From Turritopsis dohrnii (taxonomy: Eukaryota > Cnidaria > Hydrozoa > Anthoathecata > Oceaniidae): a stretch of DNA of 64,000 nucleotides. The translations under genes were made by a program, and so were the position numbers. Below the pieces are notes generated by a model. It was not told the DNA's origin and did not search any database. It saw only the letters and a list, made by a program, of their open reading frames with translations. This document shows, one piece after another, positions 1 to 12,131 of this stretch (its first letter is position 1; every line of letters begins with the position of its first letter). The stretch is from NCBI GenBank assembly GCA_027922465.2, contig BQMF02000015.1, forward strand, positions 372,001 through 436,000. Direction: 5' to 3'.

Positions 1-638
1 CACGTTGACTTGGCTTTGAAAACAATACATCAACTAAATACAAAGAAACTAACTGATAAAACATTTTGGACAAAAAGCAGCCATGGCAGAACGTGGTAGC
101 ATGTTCGGTTTGCCAGTGTATCCTAACGTATCCTTGCCTGACTGTCTGAGACGGGTGAACTTTTTTTTCGAGCAATCAAAATGTTTAAAAATCATAAAAC
201 AAAATACTTTTTTTTGCTTTTGTCATAATAGTTGTCTTAATTTGTTTTAATCGATTTCTTTTAATCTATATTATTTTATATCAGATCGAACGTTTTTTTA
301 TTCACTTTATTCATTTAGCACGTGCCTTTTTTTCTCTCATCCCGTGTGATCTTTTTAAAAAGAGAAACCATTTCCCCCTTATGTTTGATAGCACCCATGT
401 TAGAGCGCGTAACTTTTTTAAAACAAAAGCTAATAAAAAGTTGAAGTTTTCTCTCTATACGTTTTGAGTGTATTGTTACACTGATAAAAGATTGGTTTTA
501 CCAGAGGTTGTGACTTCAAATCTGCTTCTGGTTGAACACAAGTTGTACGAACCGTTTATAAGGAAATTTGACGTTTATTGATACAGTGATACAGAGCAGG
601 TGGACATGGGCGGCGAGCGACGCCGCCTTGGCGGCTAG
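1..638 (+). mobile_element. Non-autonomous Helitron, 3' part (5' end outside window)
   Basis: The unit ends in the Helitron 3' signature. A 7-bp stem with 5-nt loop (GGCGGCG-AGCGA-CGCCGCC, 610-628) is followed by TTGGCGG and the terminal CTAG at 635-638. The body is closely similar to about 852-1493 of the next unit, so the same element is present twice in direct orientation. No Rep/helicase coding is visible. Family knowledge: Helitrons start with TC, end with a hairpin plus CTRR and insert between A and T without target duplication. Confidence 0.75.
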
Positions 639-1493
639 TCTATATATTAATAGCCGATTCTCTGTTTGTTTGTAAGTCACGCAAAATGGTAGATTGAGTT
701 GTGAACGAAATTATTTCTTTTTGTGTGTGTGCGACGTGAGTTCGAAACAAATACATTGCAGCCCCAATCGAACGTGACTTTTTTTGGCTGGTGAACCAAT
801 AGAGATAACGTTTTCTTTTTATTATTATTGTTAGTTTTAAATTCCAAGGACCACCGTTGACTTGGCTTTGAAAACAATACATCAACTAAATACAAAGAAA
901 CTAACTGATTAAACGTTTTGGACATAAAGCAGCAGTGGCAGAACGTGGTAGCATGTGCGGTTTACCAGTGTATCCTTGCCTGACTGTCTGAGACAGGTGA
1001 ACTTTTTTTCGAGCAATCAAAATGTTTAAACCGATAGGTAAAAAAAGAGTATCATGATACAAAATATTTTTTTTGCTTTTGTCATAATAGTTGTCTTAAT
1101 TTGTTTTAATCGATTTCTTTTAATCTATTTTAGTCAGATCGAACGTTTTTTTTTATTCACTTTATTCATTTAGCACGTGCCTTTTTTTCTCTCCTCCCGT
1201 GTGATCTTTTTAAGAAGAGAAACCATTTCCCCCTTACGTTTGATAGCACCCATGTTAGAGCGCGTAACCTTTTTAAAACAAAAGTTAATAAAAAGTTGAA
1301 GTTTTCTCTCTATACGTTTTGAGTGTATTGTTACACTGATAAAAGATCGGTTTTACCAGAGGTTGTGACTTCGAATCTGCTTCTGGTTGAACACAAGTTG
1401 TACGAGCCGTTTATAAGGAAATTTTACGTTTATTGATACAGTGATACATGAACAGTGGACATGGGCGGCGAGCGACGCCGCCTTGGCGGCTAG
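639..1493 (+). mobile_element. Non-autonomous Helitron, long form (855 bp)
   Basis: It starts with TCTATATATTAATAG immediately after the CTAG end of the preceding copy and ends with the same GC-rich hairpin and CTAG (1490-1493). The first ~60 bases and the 3' end match the short-form elements at 1494, 14438 and 14915. The interior differs: it carries a ~640-bp block shared only with 1-638. Small ORFs on the minus strand here are by-products of the repeat. Complete ends and head-to-tail junctions make the call firm; the lack of coding makes it non-autonomous. Confidence 0.8.
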
Positions 1494-1948
1494 TCTATAT
1501 ATTAATAGCCGATTCTCTGTTTGTTTGTAAGTCACGCAAAATGGTAGATTGAGTTGTAAGAGTGATTATTTTATTTATTTTGTGCGACGTCAGTGTGAAA
1601 CCATTGTTGAGGCCCTAATCGAATGCGACGTTTAGGGAAAATTTTCTCGGTAACCAATAGGGATAACTGACGTTTTTAGGGGTCCACGATATTGGCCATG
1701 GGGTGACGAAAAAATTTGGGCAAAATTTTTGGGGACGGGGCTTTATGACGTCATCAAAACTTTTGCTCGACGATATCTCCGAAACGGTTCGTCATAGACA
1801 TATGATCCTATACATTTTCTTGCTTAGAATTTCGAGCTCTACAAGATGGTAACACTTTCCATTGTCAATTCCTTAATTCCATCTTTCGTGAACCCAACGC
1901 AGGCTGAAGGTGGACATGGGCGGCGAGCGACGCCGCCTTGGCGGCTAG
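1494..1948 (+). mobile_element. Non-autonomous Helitron, short form (455 bp)
   Basis: Starts with TCTATATATTAATAG directly after the CTAG of the preceding element and ends with the hairpin and CTAG at 1945-1948, followed by T. The body is highly similar to the elements at 14438-14914 and 14915-15375, including stretches around CGATATCTCCGAAACG and GATCCTATACATTTTC. No coding capacity. Confidence 0.8.
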
Positions 1949-2069
1949 TTACTATATTAAAAACACATGTTAAAAATTCCACTTAAACATACAAAGCTTT
2001 TCGTAAGACACAGGCTTAAATTATCAAGTTAGATTCTTTTAACATATGTTTTTAATATATATATATGAT

Positions 2070-2235
2070 AAAATTTCAGATTTTAAGCTGTGCTTCAAAA
2101 TCCTTGTCGTTACCTTTACGAAAACAACACAAAAGTAATATGAAAAACTTCTAAGCAGTCTTAGCAGACGAACTTTCTAAATAACACACTATAATATAGT
2201 AGTAAATTAGGAAAAGATACGAAAAACATTCTGTC
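2070..2235 (+). repeat. Dispersed repeat, copy A (matches 63832-64000)
   Basis: About 165 bp closely similar, in the same orientation, to the last 169 bp of the window. Shared blocks include AAGCTGTGCTTCAAAATCC and AAATTAGGAAAA, with small indels. It lies in the non-coding stretch before the exon at 2728. The rest of 1949-2727 holds a (GAT)n run near 2330 and otherwise AT-rich sequence with no recognised feature. Confidence 0.6.
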
Positions 2236-2727
2236 TCCCACTTACAGTACCATGCTTTGAAACGGGAAAAAAGCAAAGTCAGCTAATAATTGTATTCCAC
2301 CGTGTAACGTCAACACGAAAGTTGGAAGATGATGATGATGATGAAGAACAAAATCGGAACTGAAATTCGCCTATCTCGTGAAACTACTATGCCTCCTCGC
2401 TCGCTTACGCTCGCTGCAGGGGCAACTATTCCAAGTTTTTAAAGATTTAGTGAAATGTTCATACGAGAATGCTGCCAGATTTGCGTTTAAGAGGAAAGTT
2501 TGATAGTACAAAATATAGTACATATATAGTAAATATAGTACAAAATTTAATTTTCAAAATCTATTTTCTAAAAAAATAGAAGCAATTTTTACAATTTGCT
2601 TTTAATCCTTGAATCTTTGCTAATTAATACAGGGAAAATGTTTTGGATTTACTAAAAATGAATTTTTTCCTTTGCACTTTTGTATTTTATTGAATAATAT
2701 AGCGGTTTATGTACTTGTGTAATTTAG

Positions 2728-3394
2728 GATATATTGTTATGAAGAAATCGAAGTGGAAGAAACTTTAAAGGACATGCTTCGGAAATACCAGATTGCTGTC
2801 AATGATAAGGACGCAAAGAAAAAGCTTCTGCTGAACATGCTAGAGTATTATCGATCGTACAGAAACAAGGTGTATTATGATATCAAGTTGGCCTCCGAGG
2901 CATCAAAACGACTGGAGGAAATTGCTCTACGTCAATGTTTTCTGACCAATGTAGCTTACATCGAAAGGCTCATTCAATCTGAAGACTTTAACACTCGACC
3001 CAATAAGAAGGTTCGTTTAGAACAGCTGTACTACTTCAAAAAGTTGGCCACAACTCTGGAGCATGCCAGAAACAGTCCAAGGGAGTTAACGGTAAGCAAG
3101 TATGAGCAAACCATAATGAAGGAGATCAACAGCATTAAAGATGAAATACAAAATTATCACACTTTTTTCACAAATGATTTTCCAGCAACTCAGGTTAAAC
3201 GGGAGTTGGAGGTGCCTGCTCTAACTTATTATCGGGATGACGCTTATGGCTATGAGTTGGAGGAAATGAAACGTACGACTGAAACTGATTCCTCTGATGG
3301 ATGTTATGAAGAAGAAATGGGAATCGTAGCTATTCCTGGAACTGTTAACCCTAATGAATTTGAAGTCAAAAGACGGAAATACATTTTCTTTTGA
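2728..3394 (+). CDS. Terminal exon of unrecognised, probably coiled-coil protein
   Basis: I do not recognise this protein. The reading frame is open from an in-frame stop at 2720-2722 to a TGA at 3392-3394. A good 3' splice site (TGTAATTTAG, AG at 2726-2727) makes this a last exon starting at 2728, with the 5' exons not identified. It encodes about 221 residues, rich in Lys, Glu, Leu and Tyr. The first ~140 have long helix-like charged stretches (around LLLNMLEYYRSYRNKVYYD and LEEIALRQC) suggesting a coiled coil. An acidic linker (EMKRTTETDSSDGCYEEEMG) precedes a basic end (FEVKRRKYIFF). Codon use and length argue for real coding. The upstream exon is not evident, so this could also be a processed or captured fragment. 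The nearest AATAAA seen downstream is at 4699. Confidence 0.5.
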
Positions 3395-5077
3395 CATTAT
3401 TACGTGAACTTACTTGAGGTTGGAAATGTAAAGAATTGTGACAAACCAAAGAAAAACACCCTTTTCGTATGAGAACATGAAAGTATCAGAAAAAAGGCAA
3501 TATAGTTATATTTAGTGCATTGGGTTGCACAATTTCCACAGGTGCACAGTAAATTTTGTCAAGATACTATTATGTTTATATGGTTTTTATAGGATATACA
3601 CATGTTTATGTCACATTCATGCGAATTTGCAGTAAAGATTTGCTTTTCTGGCTATGATTTTGTTGTTTGGCCAACACCTAAGACCGTATAACTTCACAAG
3701 CTTTCTCACCTCATGAAACGAATTGTAAAGCCTTTCAGTGAAGATTTTATCATGATGCCATTAGTACCAAATGTAGGCTACTGAAAGAATTGATTTGCAC
3801 GTGTGGAACGTGTTTTTTTTTTAAAAGGGCAGTAATTCATCGTGACTACTTCAGTCTCCAGCGGCATCTCTTTATTTTGAAACGAAACTTTATCCTTACT
3901 GTTTTGAGAGCAACTTTGAGTTTACCTAAACGTCGCTTCGAAGTAACAGTCAGGATATATAATTTTATGTGATAAGGTTTGATGAATTATTAAAGTCAAA
4001 CAGATATACTGCAAAGAAACTCGAATCTTTTAAGTTTATATTCGACATTGTCATAAGAAAATGATATTTTTGTAAAAAAGAAATTGAATTCTTAAGTTCA
4101 ATTTCATTGTTAATTAATTTATTATTTGTCGTGTTTGTACTTGATTGTTAGAACTTTACTTTCTACCGATAGCTTAGGAATTGTTGCTTTGGTTTTTGTT
4201 TTTTTTTTCAACCGTTAAGATTTTTTTCTTTAAAGGGATCCTGTGATTATTTTTTGGGACATGATAGAGCTTTAAAAGTTGACTAACAAGAGTTTTTTAT
4301 AATTCCTTGTTCTTTTTTGAGATATCTCAATTTCAAGATTTTAGATAATTATGATGTAATAAGTGAGTAGTTAAAATTTCTCATTGCTTTTACTGTTATA
4401 CAAATGAATTACATCCGTACTTTATTAAATGGATCAAGAATTCTAAGTGAAAAGATACAATGAAGTATGAACTACGAATATTTAGTGGTTTAAAAGTTAC
4501 GCACATCAACAGTACATTCTCCTATTACATCATAATTCTGCATTGCATAACTTGATATTTTTAAATTGGAATATCAGCGAAAGGAGAGGAAATTTTCAAA
4601 AACTGTAAAAAGACTTCCTAATCAACTTTTTGAGCTCTATTGTGCACCAAACTATCATTACTCGTCACAGAATTCCTTCAAGTATCTTGTAAATAGATAA
4701 TAAATTTCTTTTAGGGGATAAAGTTTTTTTCAGAAGTAGAACATATTCTAATGGTAGGATAGTTTCTTTTGGATAGTGAAGAACCAGAAGATGGCTTGGA
4801 TGAATAGAGGGTGCATCTTTATTATTTTAAATTAAATCCATGAGACAACGAAAAACTTCTTAAAGTCGAGATTTTCTGTCTCTTTTATTTATCAGATGAA
4901 ATTATGAATGTGGAACAGTGTCTGTTACAAAAATACTTGTTCTATGTCGGATGGACAAATCGATACTTAAGGCTATATAAGAAACAGCACGTTTATGATA
5001 AATATCAAGCAAACGTTTTTCGAAAGTATACTAGAATAGAATTTACAAAATTCCAAAACATAATTTCCACAAGGATG
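3395..5077. other. Non-coding stretch after the 2728 exon
   Basis: AT-rich sequence that probably includes the 3' UTR of the upstream exon. An AATAAA occurs at 4699-4704, but whether it is used is unknown. No supported ORF or structured repeat was seen. The short open frame at 3790-3972 has no start context or family match. Confidence 0.4.
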
Positions 5078-5963
5078 TGTTAAAGCCCACTTTGTATTAA
5101 TTGTCCTACTTTGTAATACCTGTCCCGATTTGTAATAAAATTGTCCCACTTTGTAATAACCAAATTTTCTACTTTGTAATACCCTCGGAGAATTTTTTTC
5201 AAACCGGCATTTTATGAAGAAGCAACCCCAAACTGACGTCCCAATTTACTGTAGGAGCAGGTGTTAGAATTATTTGCAATATTCATTGGGGGATTTGGAA
5301 TTTATTATTTTAGTCGCGATAAAAACGTAGGCAAAATTAACCCTTAGCGTACAGCGTAATATCGTGCGTATTCATATACCACGTGTTTCATCACAACTAC
5401 TTTTCGTCGCTATTTTTTTTTCAGGGAAATTCGTTTCGCTAAGGTATGCGAACAGACTATAAAGGTTATGATGGTATTTGTAAAAAGAGAGAAAATTAAA
5501 AAGCAGTTATTTCAAATTATAATACATCGAAATTATGTGCACAAAGTAGTTTCTCGGTGCACTATTATTAGATCCTGTTTTGTCATGAAATACATGCCTA
5601 TTTCAAAAAGATACATCAAGTATATATGTGCTGTATGAAATGTAAATTTCGTATGTTTTTGTCCTTTGTTTTTTTTTTATTCTTCCAAAAACGCTATTAC
5701 TTGTATTACTATTTTAATCAATCCTTACAAAGCAGAGAACGAGGTTATCACATCTCTTTGGTATTTACAAAGTTATTACAAAGTGGGACAGCTTTTTGGT
5801 AAAAGTGGGACAAGCCTTATTACAAAGTGGGGCAGCCTTTTTTATTACAAATCGGGACGATTTTATTACAAAACGGGACAGGTATTACAAAGTGGGATAA
5901 TTTTATTACAAATCGGGACAGGTATTACAAAGTGGGACGATTATTACGAGGTGGGCTTTAACA
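5078..5963. mobile_element. Non-autonomous Ginger-like DNA transposon (886 bp) with GATG target duplication
   Basis: The termini are TGTTAAAGCCCAC and its inverse, GTGGGCTTTAACA, flanked on both sides by GATG (5074-5077 and 5964-5967), a perfect 4-bp target duplication. Behind the tips are modular subterminal arrays in inverted orientation. About 5086-5180 repeats TTTGTAATACC, TTTGTAATAAAA and TGTCCCAC units; 5768-5950 repeats the inverse TTACAAAGTGGGAC units. This alternating 'TTTGTAAT...' architecture and the TGT...ACA ends match the large transposase-bearing element at 46838-54213, so I place both in one superfamily. There is no coding; the open frame at 5666-5968 is read out of the array. 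An alternative reading with TTAA as target (TTAA AGCCC) is possible but leaves the GATG repeat unexplained. Confidence 0.7.
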
Positions 5964-5967
5964 GATG

Positions 5968-7764
5968 ACAGTCAAAAAATATTGCAACAAAAACTTATCT
6001 TGTCGGATGGACAAAATGCTAATACTTTTGTAACAGACCCAACAGTTATAGTTGGATGGTGATTGGAATGCATTTCTTCTTTTTCAACACAATATTAACA
6101 TCAGATGTGTCCATTTTCCAAATTAATTCCACCTGTTCCATTTTTGTGTACTCTACGTCTTGGCAAAAAGTAAAATTTTACTGACTTAACATCTTTTCCT
6201 CTGGTGCTATAGTTGTTGCTGCAAAAGTACGAACAAAAGCGCTTCACCACCCCATGATAAATGTATAATTGTTGCATAACACTTTTTGCTACAAATACAA
6301 ATGGTAGCTTGTTTAATTCTCTCCCCGAAAATCACCATTTACATGCCTGCCACATTGCAAAACCAATGGGTGCTTGATAAGTGCAAGGAAATAGTTAATG
6401 TAAGAAAGGTACACAGAGCCAAAAAATGAGCAAATAAAATCATGAAAAAAATCCCCTTACGTATTGTGTCCTAGAACACATTACACTCCAAATTTTCACA
6501 AGGCTTTAGTGATGTATATATATAATTGCTTGGATTCTAATCATCATCCAAAGTTTGTTTTCTTGACATGTATCCAAACTAAATCATTGTGTCTCCATTG
6601 AGTGGTTTGCAGGATTATTTTGAACAATGTCATCTTTTCCAATGTGAGTTTAGAACTAATCAGTCCAACATAGTGATAACTTGACCGAGCATTGTATAGT
6701 GAAGAATAATTTGATACAGTCTAGAATTCCCCAAATTACTCCCGTATTTAATTTATTAAACTTAATTCCAACCACTTTTCAATTCACTATGACGTTTCGG
6801 AGCCAGAAAAACATATCGTTCACTAATATCTTGTTTATACGTTCAGTATGTATGTATATTTGATTTGTGCTGCTATATGACAATTTCATTTGTTTTTTTG
6901 TTTTTTTAATATCTTCAACTTTCGGTGTAATATTTATTAAATGAAATGAGCATGTTTCATGCATTTATTGATAAGACGTATTCACCAGTAATGTTGATAC
7001 TACATACATTTCTGCTTTGATATTGAAAGTTTTTTTTCACAGCAAAGTTTCGTTTAATATCAAACCTTCACCTTCTTTTTCAAGAATTTTTCCCAGTGTA
7101 GTATCTACTATATACTGCTTGTATGAGCGAGACAAAGCTCTCAAATATATGTAGTATCTCCACGTGAACACACGTATATTCCTGTGCGTATACCCCACAC
7201 TTCACCCAGAGTCAGCTAAACATCAATATTTCCTCTATAAGGAATGTTCTCATGATAATATTTCGATTGCAATAGTAGATAAAGACAGGAAAGGAGTCTT
7301 AAAATTCTTCTTCAAAGCTTCTTCTACATCTACAACTTTCTCAAAATATAAACCAAATCGGTTCGAGAACGATTCACGTGCTCGGTGTGCATAATTTACT
7401 GACTTTTTAAAGAAATTTTAAAGATAATTGAATTGGGAAGTTTTTAACATGAAACGGCTAAAATAGCTTTTAAAAGTATTTCAAAAGTATAAAAATGTTA
7501 TTATTTTTATGAATTAATATTGAAAGTGGCCTTTTTGTATTCCATTTTGCATAGAGTTTTGGGTCTGTCATTAACTATTCTGAATAAACAAACAATCCGA
7601 AATCCGAACGGACTTTCCGATAACGGCAAAAAACTGTTACAGAGACAGATAGATAGATAGGATGTGTAAACCAAGCAATTTCCTACGCTTAAAAGCGCGG
7701 AAATTGAAAAATAAAATATATGACATGGAGATATAGCCACAACATAACAACATCTTGCAAAATA
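5968..7764. other. Gene-free AT-rich stretch
   Basis: No exon with convincing splice sites or family match, no RNA gene and no terminal repeats were recognised. Open frames at 6681, 7164 and on the minus strand near 7507 are short, lack normal starts or context, and look like chance. Confidence 0.4.
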
Positions 7765-7883
7765 CCCAGTGGGAACATTTGTTGAAATATCACTGCGAAG
7801 GGGTGCAATTCTATAGAAATATGCACACTATTTTGATAAAAATGCTCTTCATTGTTGTGACTTTACGAAGATTTTAGTCTGGG
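7765..7883 (+). mobile_element. CCCAGTGGG-type MITE, copy 1 (119 bp)
   Basis: Begins CCCAGTGGGAACATTTG and ends AGTCTGGG, with inner inverted segments (ATCACTGCGAAG / GTTGTGACTTTACG) and a core TTCTATAGAAATATGCACAC. The same plan recurs near 32919, 35938, 39371, 43205, 44987, 57861 and 61641, which defines a short palindromic MITE family. No coding. Confidence 0.6.
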
Positions 7884-8161
7884 AACTGGCGATGAGTTCA
7901 TGCTAAAGTTTATAAAAACTTACAAAGCAAATAGCCCAACAATAGCTTTGTCACAGCTTCTATAATGCTCCATTGAGATTGAATTGAAAAACGCTGTGCC
8001 AGGAAAAAAAAAACTACATATGTTCATGATATCTTACATTCCATCCTCATCCAACACACGTTTAAAGTTAAAAAACAAAATTTTCAGAAAAAGTCTCCGT
8101 TGGTAATGAATGTTGTGGTTTTTCTGTATAATAATTTTGAACTGAAAGTTTACCGCTAATA

Positions 8162-8252
8162 CAACCTCGTCCCCAGGGCTTCTTGCCTTTTTGATATACG
8201 GATGGCGGCGATCCGTATATCCAAAAGGCAAGAAGCCCTGGGGACGAGGTTG
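8162..8252. repeat. Near-perfect 42-bp inverted repeat (hairpin element)
   Basis: Arms 8162-8203 and 8211-8252 are reverse complements with one mismatch; the 7-nt spacer is GGCGGCG. The arm contains CCCCAGGGCTTCTTGCC. Diverged half copies occur at 15838-15872 and 45565-45613, so this is a dispersed hairpin repeat rather than a lone structure. The downstream flank (8253-8630) has no recognised feature. Confidence 0.7.
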
Positions 8253-8630
8253 CCACTAATAAGCGCGGCGATGTTAAGACCATCAATACTATTAAACGAT
8301 CAGTCAATTTTCAATAACACATTGGTTTTGTCGTGTAACATCTTCTTACGCCCATTTTGCGATTTATTTGAATAGAGAGTATCGCCTTGTTGAAGAAATT
8401 CTCACTGATAATTTAGTGATATAGTAAACTTCGTAATGTCTCATTTTTTAATCCCGTTGTACTTTGTAGTACAAACTCTCCCTAATTCGAACACAACGTT
8501 CGATTCACTGAGATTCTCCTGTATTTTGATTCACAATCAAGTCTATGTCAATCTATGCTTAATATTGGTTTTCTTTTTGCGTCTTCATAACTGATAAAAG
8601 GCTACACGAGCCAATTAGGATGAAATTGTT

Positions 8631-9170
8631 AAAAATTGTTAGATCACTTTTAGAGTACTGGCCAAAAGCAATAAATTTTACAGAGTACCGGGCATGAAGG
8701 GTTTTAGAATTACGGACCGGCTGCCGATTTGTAGATCAGCCAATTTTTTGCATAACGTGAAATGGGAATTATTGATACTGCCGACCCTGCATCTAACTTT
8801 TTCAAATTTGTTGACCGGGCACGTAGACACGTCGAAAAAACTAATCAACAAGACGGTAACAGTAAAACCAACAAAATGAATAATCGTATTTGTTAATGTA
8901 AACAATAAAAGATATAAGAGTGATTATAATACATTCATCAATATTTTAACGGTGGATTTCAGTCGCAAAGGTTTTAACAATACCAGGATATAATGTGAAT
9001 CTGGCTATGTGTGCGGAAAATATTGAAGGATGCAAAACAACCAACACTTCCCAAGATAACATTTTTAAGGGTATTGGTGCCACATTCAAGTAAAACGTTG
9101 GAAGGGGATTTTCCGTCCGTCTTTTTTCAACGAACTTGCGGCAATAAAAAACTATGACGAACATTTTTAA
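8631..9170. repeat. Dispersed ~0.5-kb repeat, copy 1
   Basis: Direct, highly similar copy of 16098-16539, including TTTACAGAGTACCGGGCAT-like and AGTAAAACGTTGGAAGGGG blocks. Copy 1 has about 90 bp near 8755-8845 that copy 2 lacks. A minus-strand open frame (9182-8946) includes KRRTENPLPTFYLNVAPIP, faintly like the segment before zinc knuckles in LINE ORF1 proteins. I regard that as only a hint. Confidence 0.6.
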
Positions 9171-9199
9171 GGGGCTGTTCATATGGTGGTGAGCTGGCC

Positions 9200-9470
9200 C
9201 TGGGGGGTTGGGGGCTTGATAAGTGGTAACTAAAAGAGTAAGTTGACTGATTGGCAGAAATGATATTTGGATTCTATCTCTTGGACTCTTTATGGAGGTC
9301 GATTATGCTTCAAACGTTTATGCGGGACCTGAAGTATCCGCTTATGGGAGTGTCCGCTTTGAAGAGGTTTTGTTAGGGAGTTTCATATATCGGATTTTCC
9401 CGGGGAAGAAATGCTTGTTCGTCCTATAGAAGTGTCCGCTTTAGAGGATGCCCGCTTTAGTTTCTAGTGA
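9200..9470. mobile_element. Degenerate pogo-type MITE relic
   Basis: Contains repeated fragments such as GTGTCCGCTTTAGAGG and GTCCGCTTTGAAGAG, related to the better element at 15874-16050. Ends are not identifiable. Confidence 0.35.
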
Positions 9471-9480
9471 ATAGTTAAAT

Positions 9481-12131
9481 ACTTGAAAATAAAGAAATAA
9501 AATAAAGTAGTTGAAAGTGAAGCAAGATTTCCGTCCAGGACTTTTTCATACGGTATTATGTCATAGAGAATCTGGATCTAAGTATTTCAAAGGCGTTATT
9601 GTCAGCTTTCTTCTTGATTTATAAAAAAAGACATAGTTTCAGCTCCTTATGAAGTTTTAATGAAATCCTTATTGAAGCGATTAAATGCATCGTGTTACGT
9701 TGGAATCTCAACATATCAGAAAGTCAACTGAAGAGTAAGTACAATTAATAAATATAGATTATCAAACATTTCAGTGAAAACTCTTAAAACAATGTTTGAA
9801 TGAACGAGGCAAATGTTGTTGATAAACTCACTAAGCCAAACAAACTTTACATGGGTTAGACTGTGAAGTATTAACTGTCTGAAATAGTTCGATGGACTAT
9901 ATGCACAGAGAAAAGCTGTGTTTGATTTCCAAACAAAGAATTACAGACATATATGTCAAAATCTAATTTCCTGGATATATCAACGATTCTTTGATTCAGT
10001 CACTAATCCTGAATTTGATTTTTACGTGCACATTAAATTAACATTTAATGTCAAAATATATAAAAAGTATGTAACATTACTGTTTATATCATCAACTCCG
10101 GTGGCTTTGTTGCGTTTTAATGATTTGTTGAGAATAGATTCAAATTCTTGAAATGACAAATGATATCTAGCCGTTGATAAATATTGGTGAGGTAATTTTG
10201 AAATTTTTTACTTTACCTTTGGGAATATCTTTTGCAAGGCTTGATCTTATACAGTGTGTTTTGTAATGTTGGAAATGGAAATTTTAAAGGTTGTTTTTTA
10301 AATGAATATACCGAATTTCAAAATAATTTTTACATCAATGGAAAGCCATTTTCAAGTTTTTACTATTTTGGGCAGACTATTTGATTAAATTTTGATCTTT
10401 CCAGTTTCTTCTTTCATAGTTTCCCACATTGTTTTTGAGTAATTTTAGATTTTCGGATTTTTAATGCATAGTAGTATTCTATAAAAGAAGAAGAACAATC
10501 TCACTGGAGATTTTAACGTATGTTGCTTGCTATTCAAATTCTAGTTCGACATTTGAAATCAAACAAGTTAGCTTTACGTCATTTATTGTTGGCGTTTATC
10601 TATTCATGCGCCCTACCCTTTGGGCGCTGAATAGATATCAACAATTTCATTCAAAGGATTGTTCAAAAGTGGGGGTTGAAAACGTGGGAAAGTTTACATA
10701 ACACAATGTCCCTATCACAAAGTTTAACCAGCTGTGTATAAAAAGTCTAGCTGAAATATTGTGGTGGGAAATATCAAGAGCGATCTCTTATGTGTACTTG
10801 AATATCATAAGTAAAATTGGATCTGAATCTTTGGATGGCTAAAATTTGAATAGCGCGAAGTACGACGTTTGAAGACGCATTATTTTTAAGAACGGAAATA
10901 TACAAACAAATGTTTTATCGGGTCGATCTGAAAGATTTGGGATGGCAGGTGAGAAAACGATGAAGTTCAACATGTAAACATGATGATTTTCTTGGTATAG
11001 AGAGAATTTATCGCTAAAAAAGATTACCTAAAAAAATTGTTAAACCTACCACCTTATTTGTCGTGTCCGAACCCAGTTATACATACATACTGCGTTTTTT
11101 AACTTCTCCCCACATCATTACGTGGCGTTTCATATCGGAGAAATCTGGGCTTTTATGTTTTCCTTATAGCGACAAGCGATGAATAAATGGTAGCCTGAAG
11201 CGCGGGAAGATTTGAAAAACAGCCACAAGCAATCAGTTCTTTTTATTATCTTATCATTGTTGGAGTGTGATTTAACCGTGAAAATGATTTGCGTGACCTG
11301 GTTTAAAAAACGTTGTATTTGTAAACGTTTATGTGATTAAAAAATATGAAAGTCATGTCAACACTTCAGTTAAGATTAAAGCATGGTTAAAGTAAGAGGT
11401 TACCAATAAACACCTTCGTTATCCCAGGCGAAAATAGTTAAGTATACACCATAAACGGTTAATTGATCGAGGCGACAAGCCTGTTAAATTAGGAACTCAG
11501 ACTATAGTGAGACTGAACTGCCATATTTTCTCGTATAGAAGCGGGAAAGCCAGTAGTTAGACCGTAGATGAGACCGAGATCAAATCCGATCCAAACCCGA
11601 AAATGTGTTCCCTTTAAAAGTGAGCTAAAGTCGAAGCTGCTAAAGTGTTTTTATCCGAAACATAAACGAATATAGTTGCTGTCATAGCTCATGGGCGCAA
11701 TAGGAAATGTTTTGTTGAAAGGATGGAAGGATCAGAAAAATGTTCAACCTGGAACCCAAGGCTTCAAGCCTTTATGCCTATTGTTATATCAAAATAGCCA
11801 GAAACCCTGTGCACGAAGTTGAAAAAATTTGAAATATTTCGATCAATGTGGATTAGCTAACAAAAAATCTTTCTGACCGATATCCAACTCAATACCAATC
11901 CGATCCAACTAAACGGAAAATAGTCTCAAAACGCGGATATCACTGCGTTGCAACCGTCAATCAATCAATCAATATAAAAATACAAATTTCAACTTGAAAT
12001 TGTGAACTTTCAAAAGTTCTGAAGTTGAATAACTGGGGATTTTCAGAGATATCCTCAGATTTTAGTATTAATCCCTTAAGTCCTCCCCATGTGTTCTCGC
12101 TCACGTCAATTTTCATTGAGAAGTCATAAGT
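9481..12131. other. Gene-free stretch with one imperfect hairpin
   Basis: No exon was supported. An imperfect hairpin lies at about 10588-10642, with arms around GCGTTTATCTATTCATGCGCCC / GGGCGCTGAATAGATATC. The short open frame at 9918-10151 has no support beyond being open. Confidence 0.4.

Noticed and set aside
640..925. Minus-strand ORFs of 81-82 aa
   Set aside because: They lie within a non-coding Helitron copy; not conserved in the other copies.
5666..5968. 100-aa ORF
   Set aside because: It reads through the subterminal module array of the 5078 element; the residue pattern is the repeat period.
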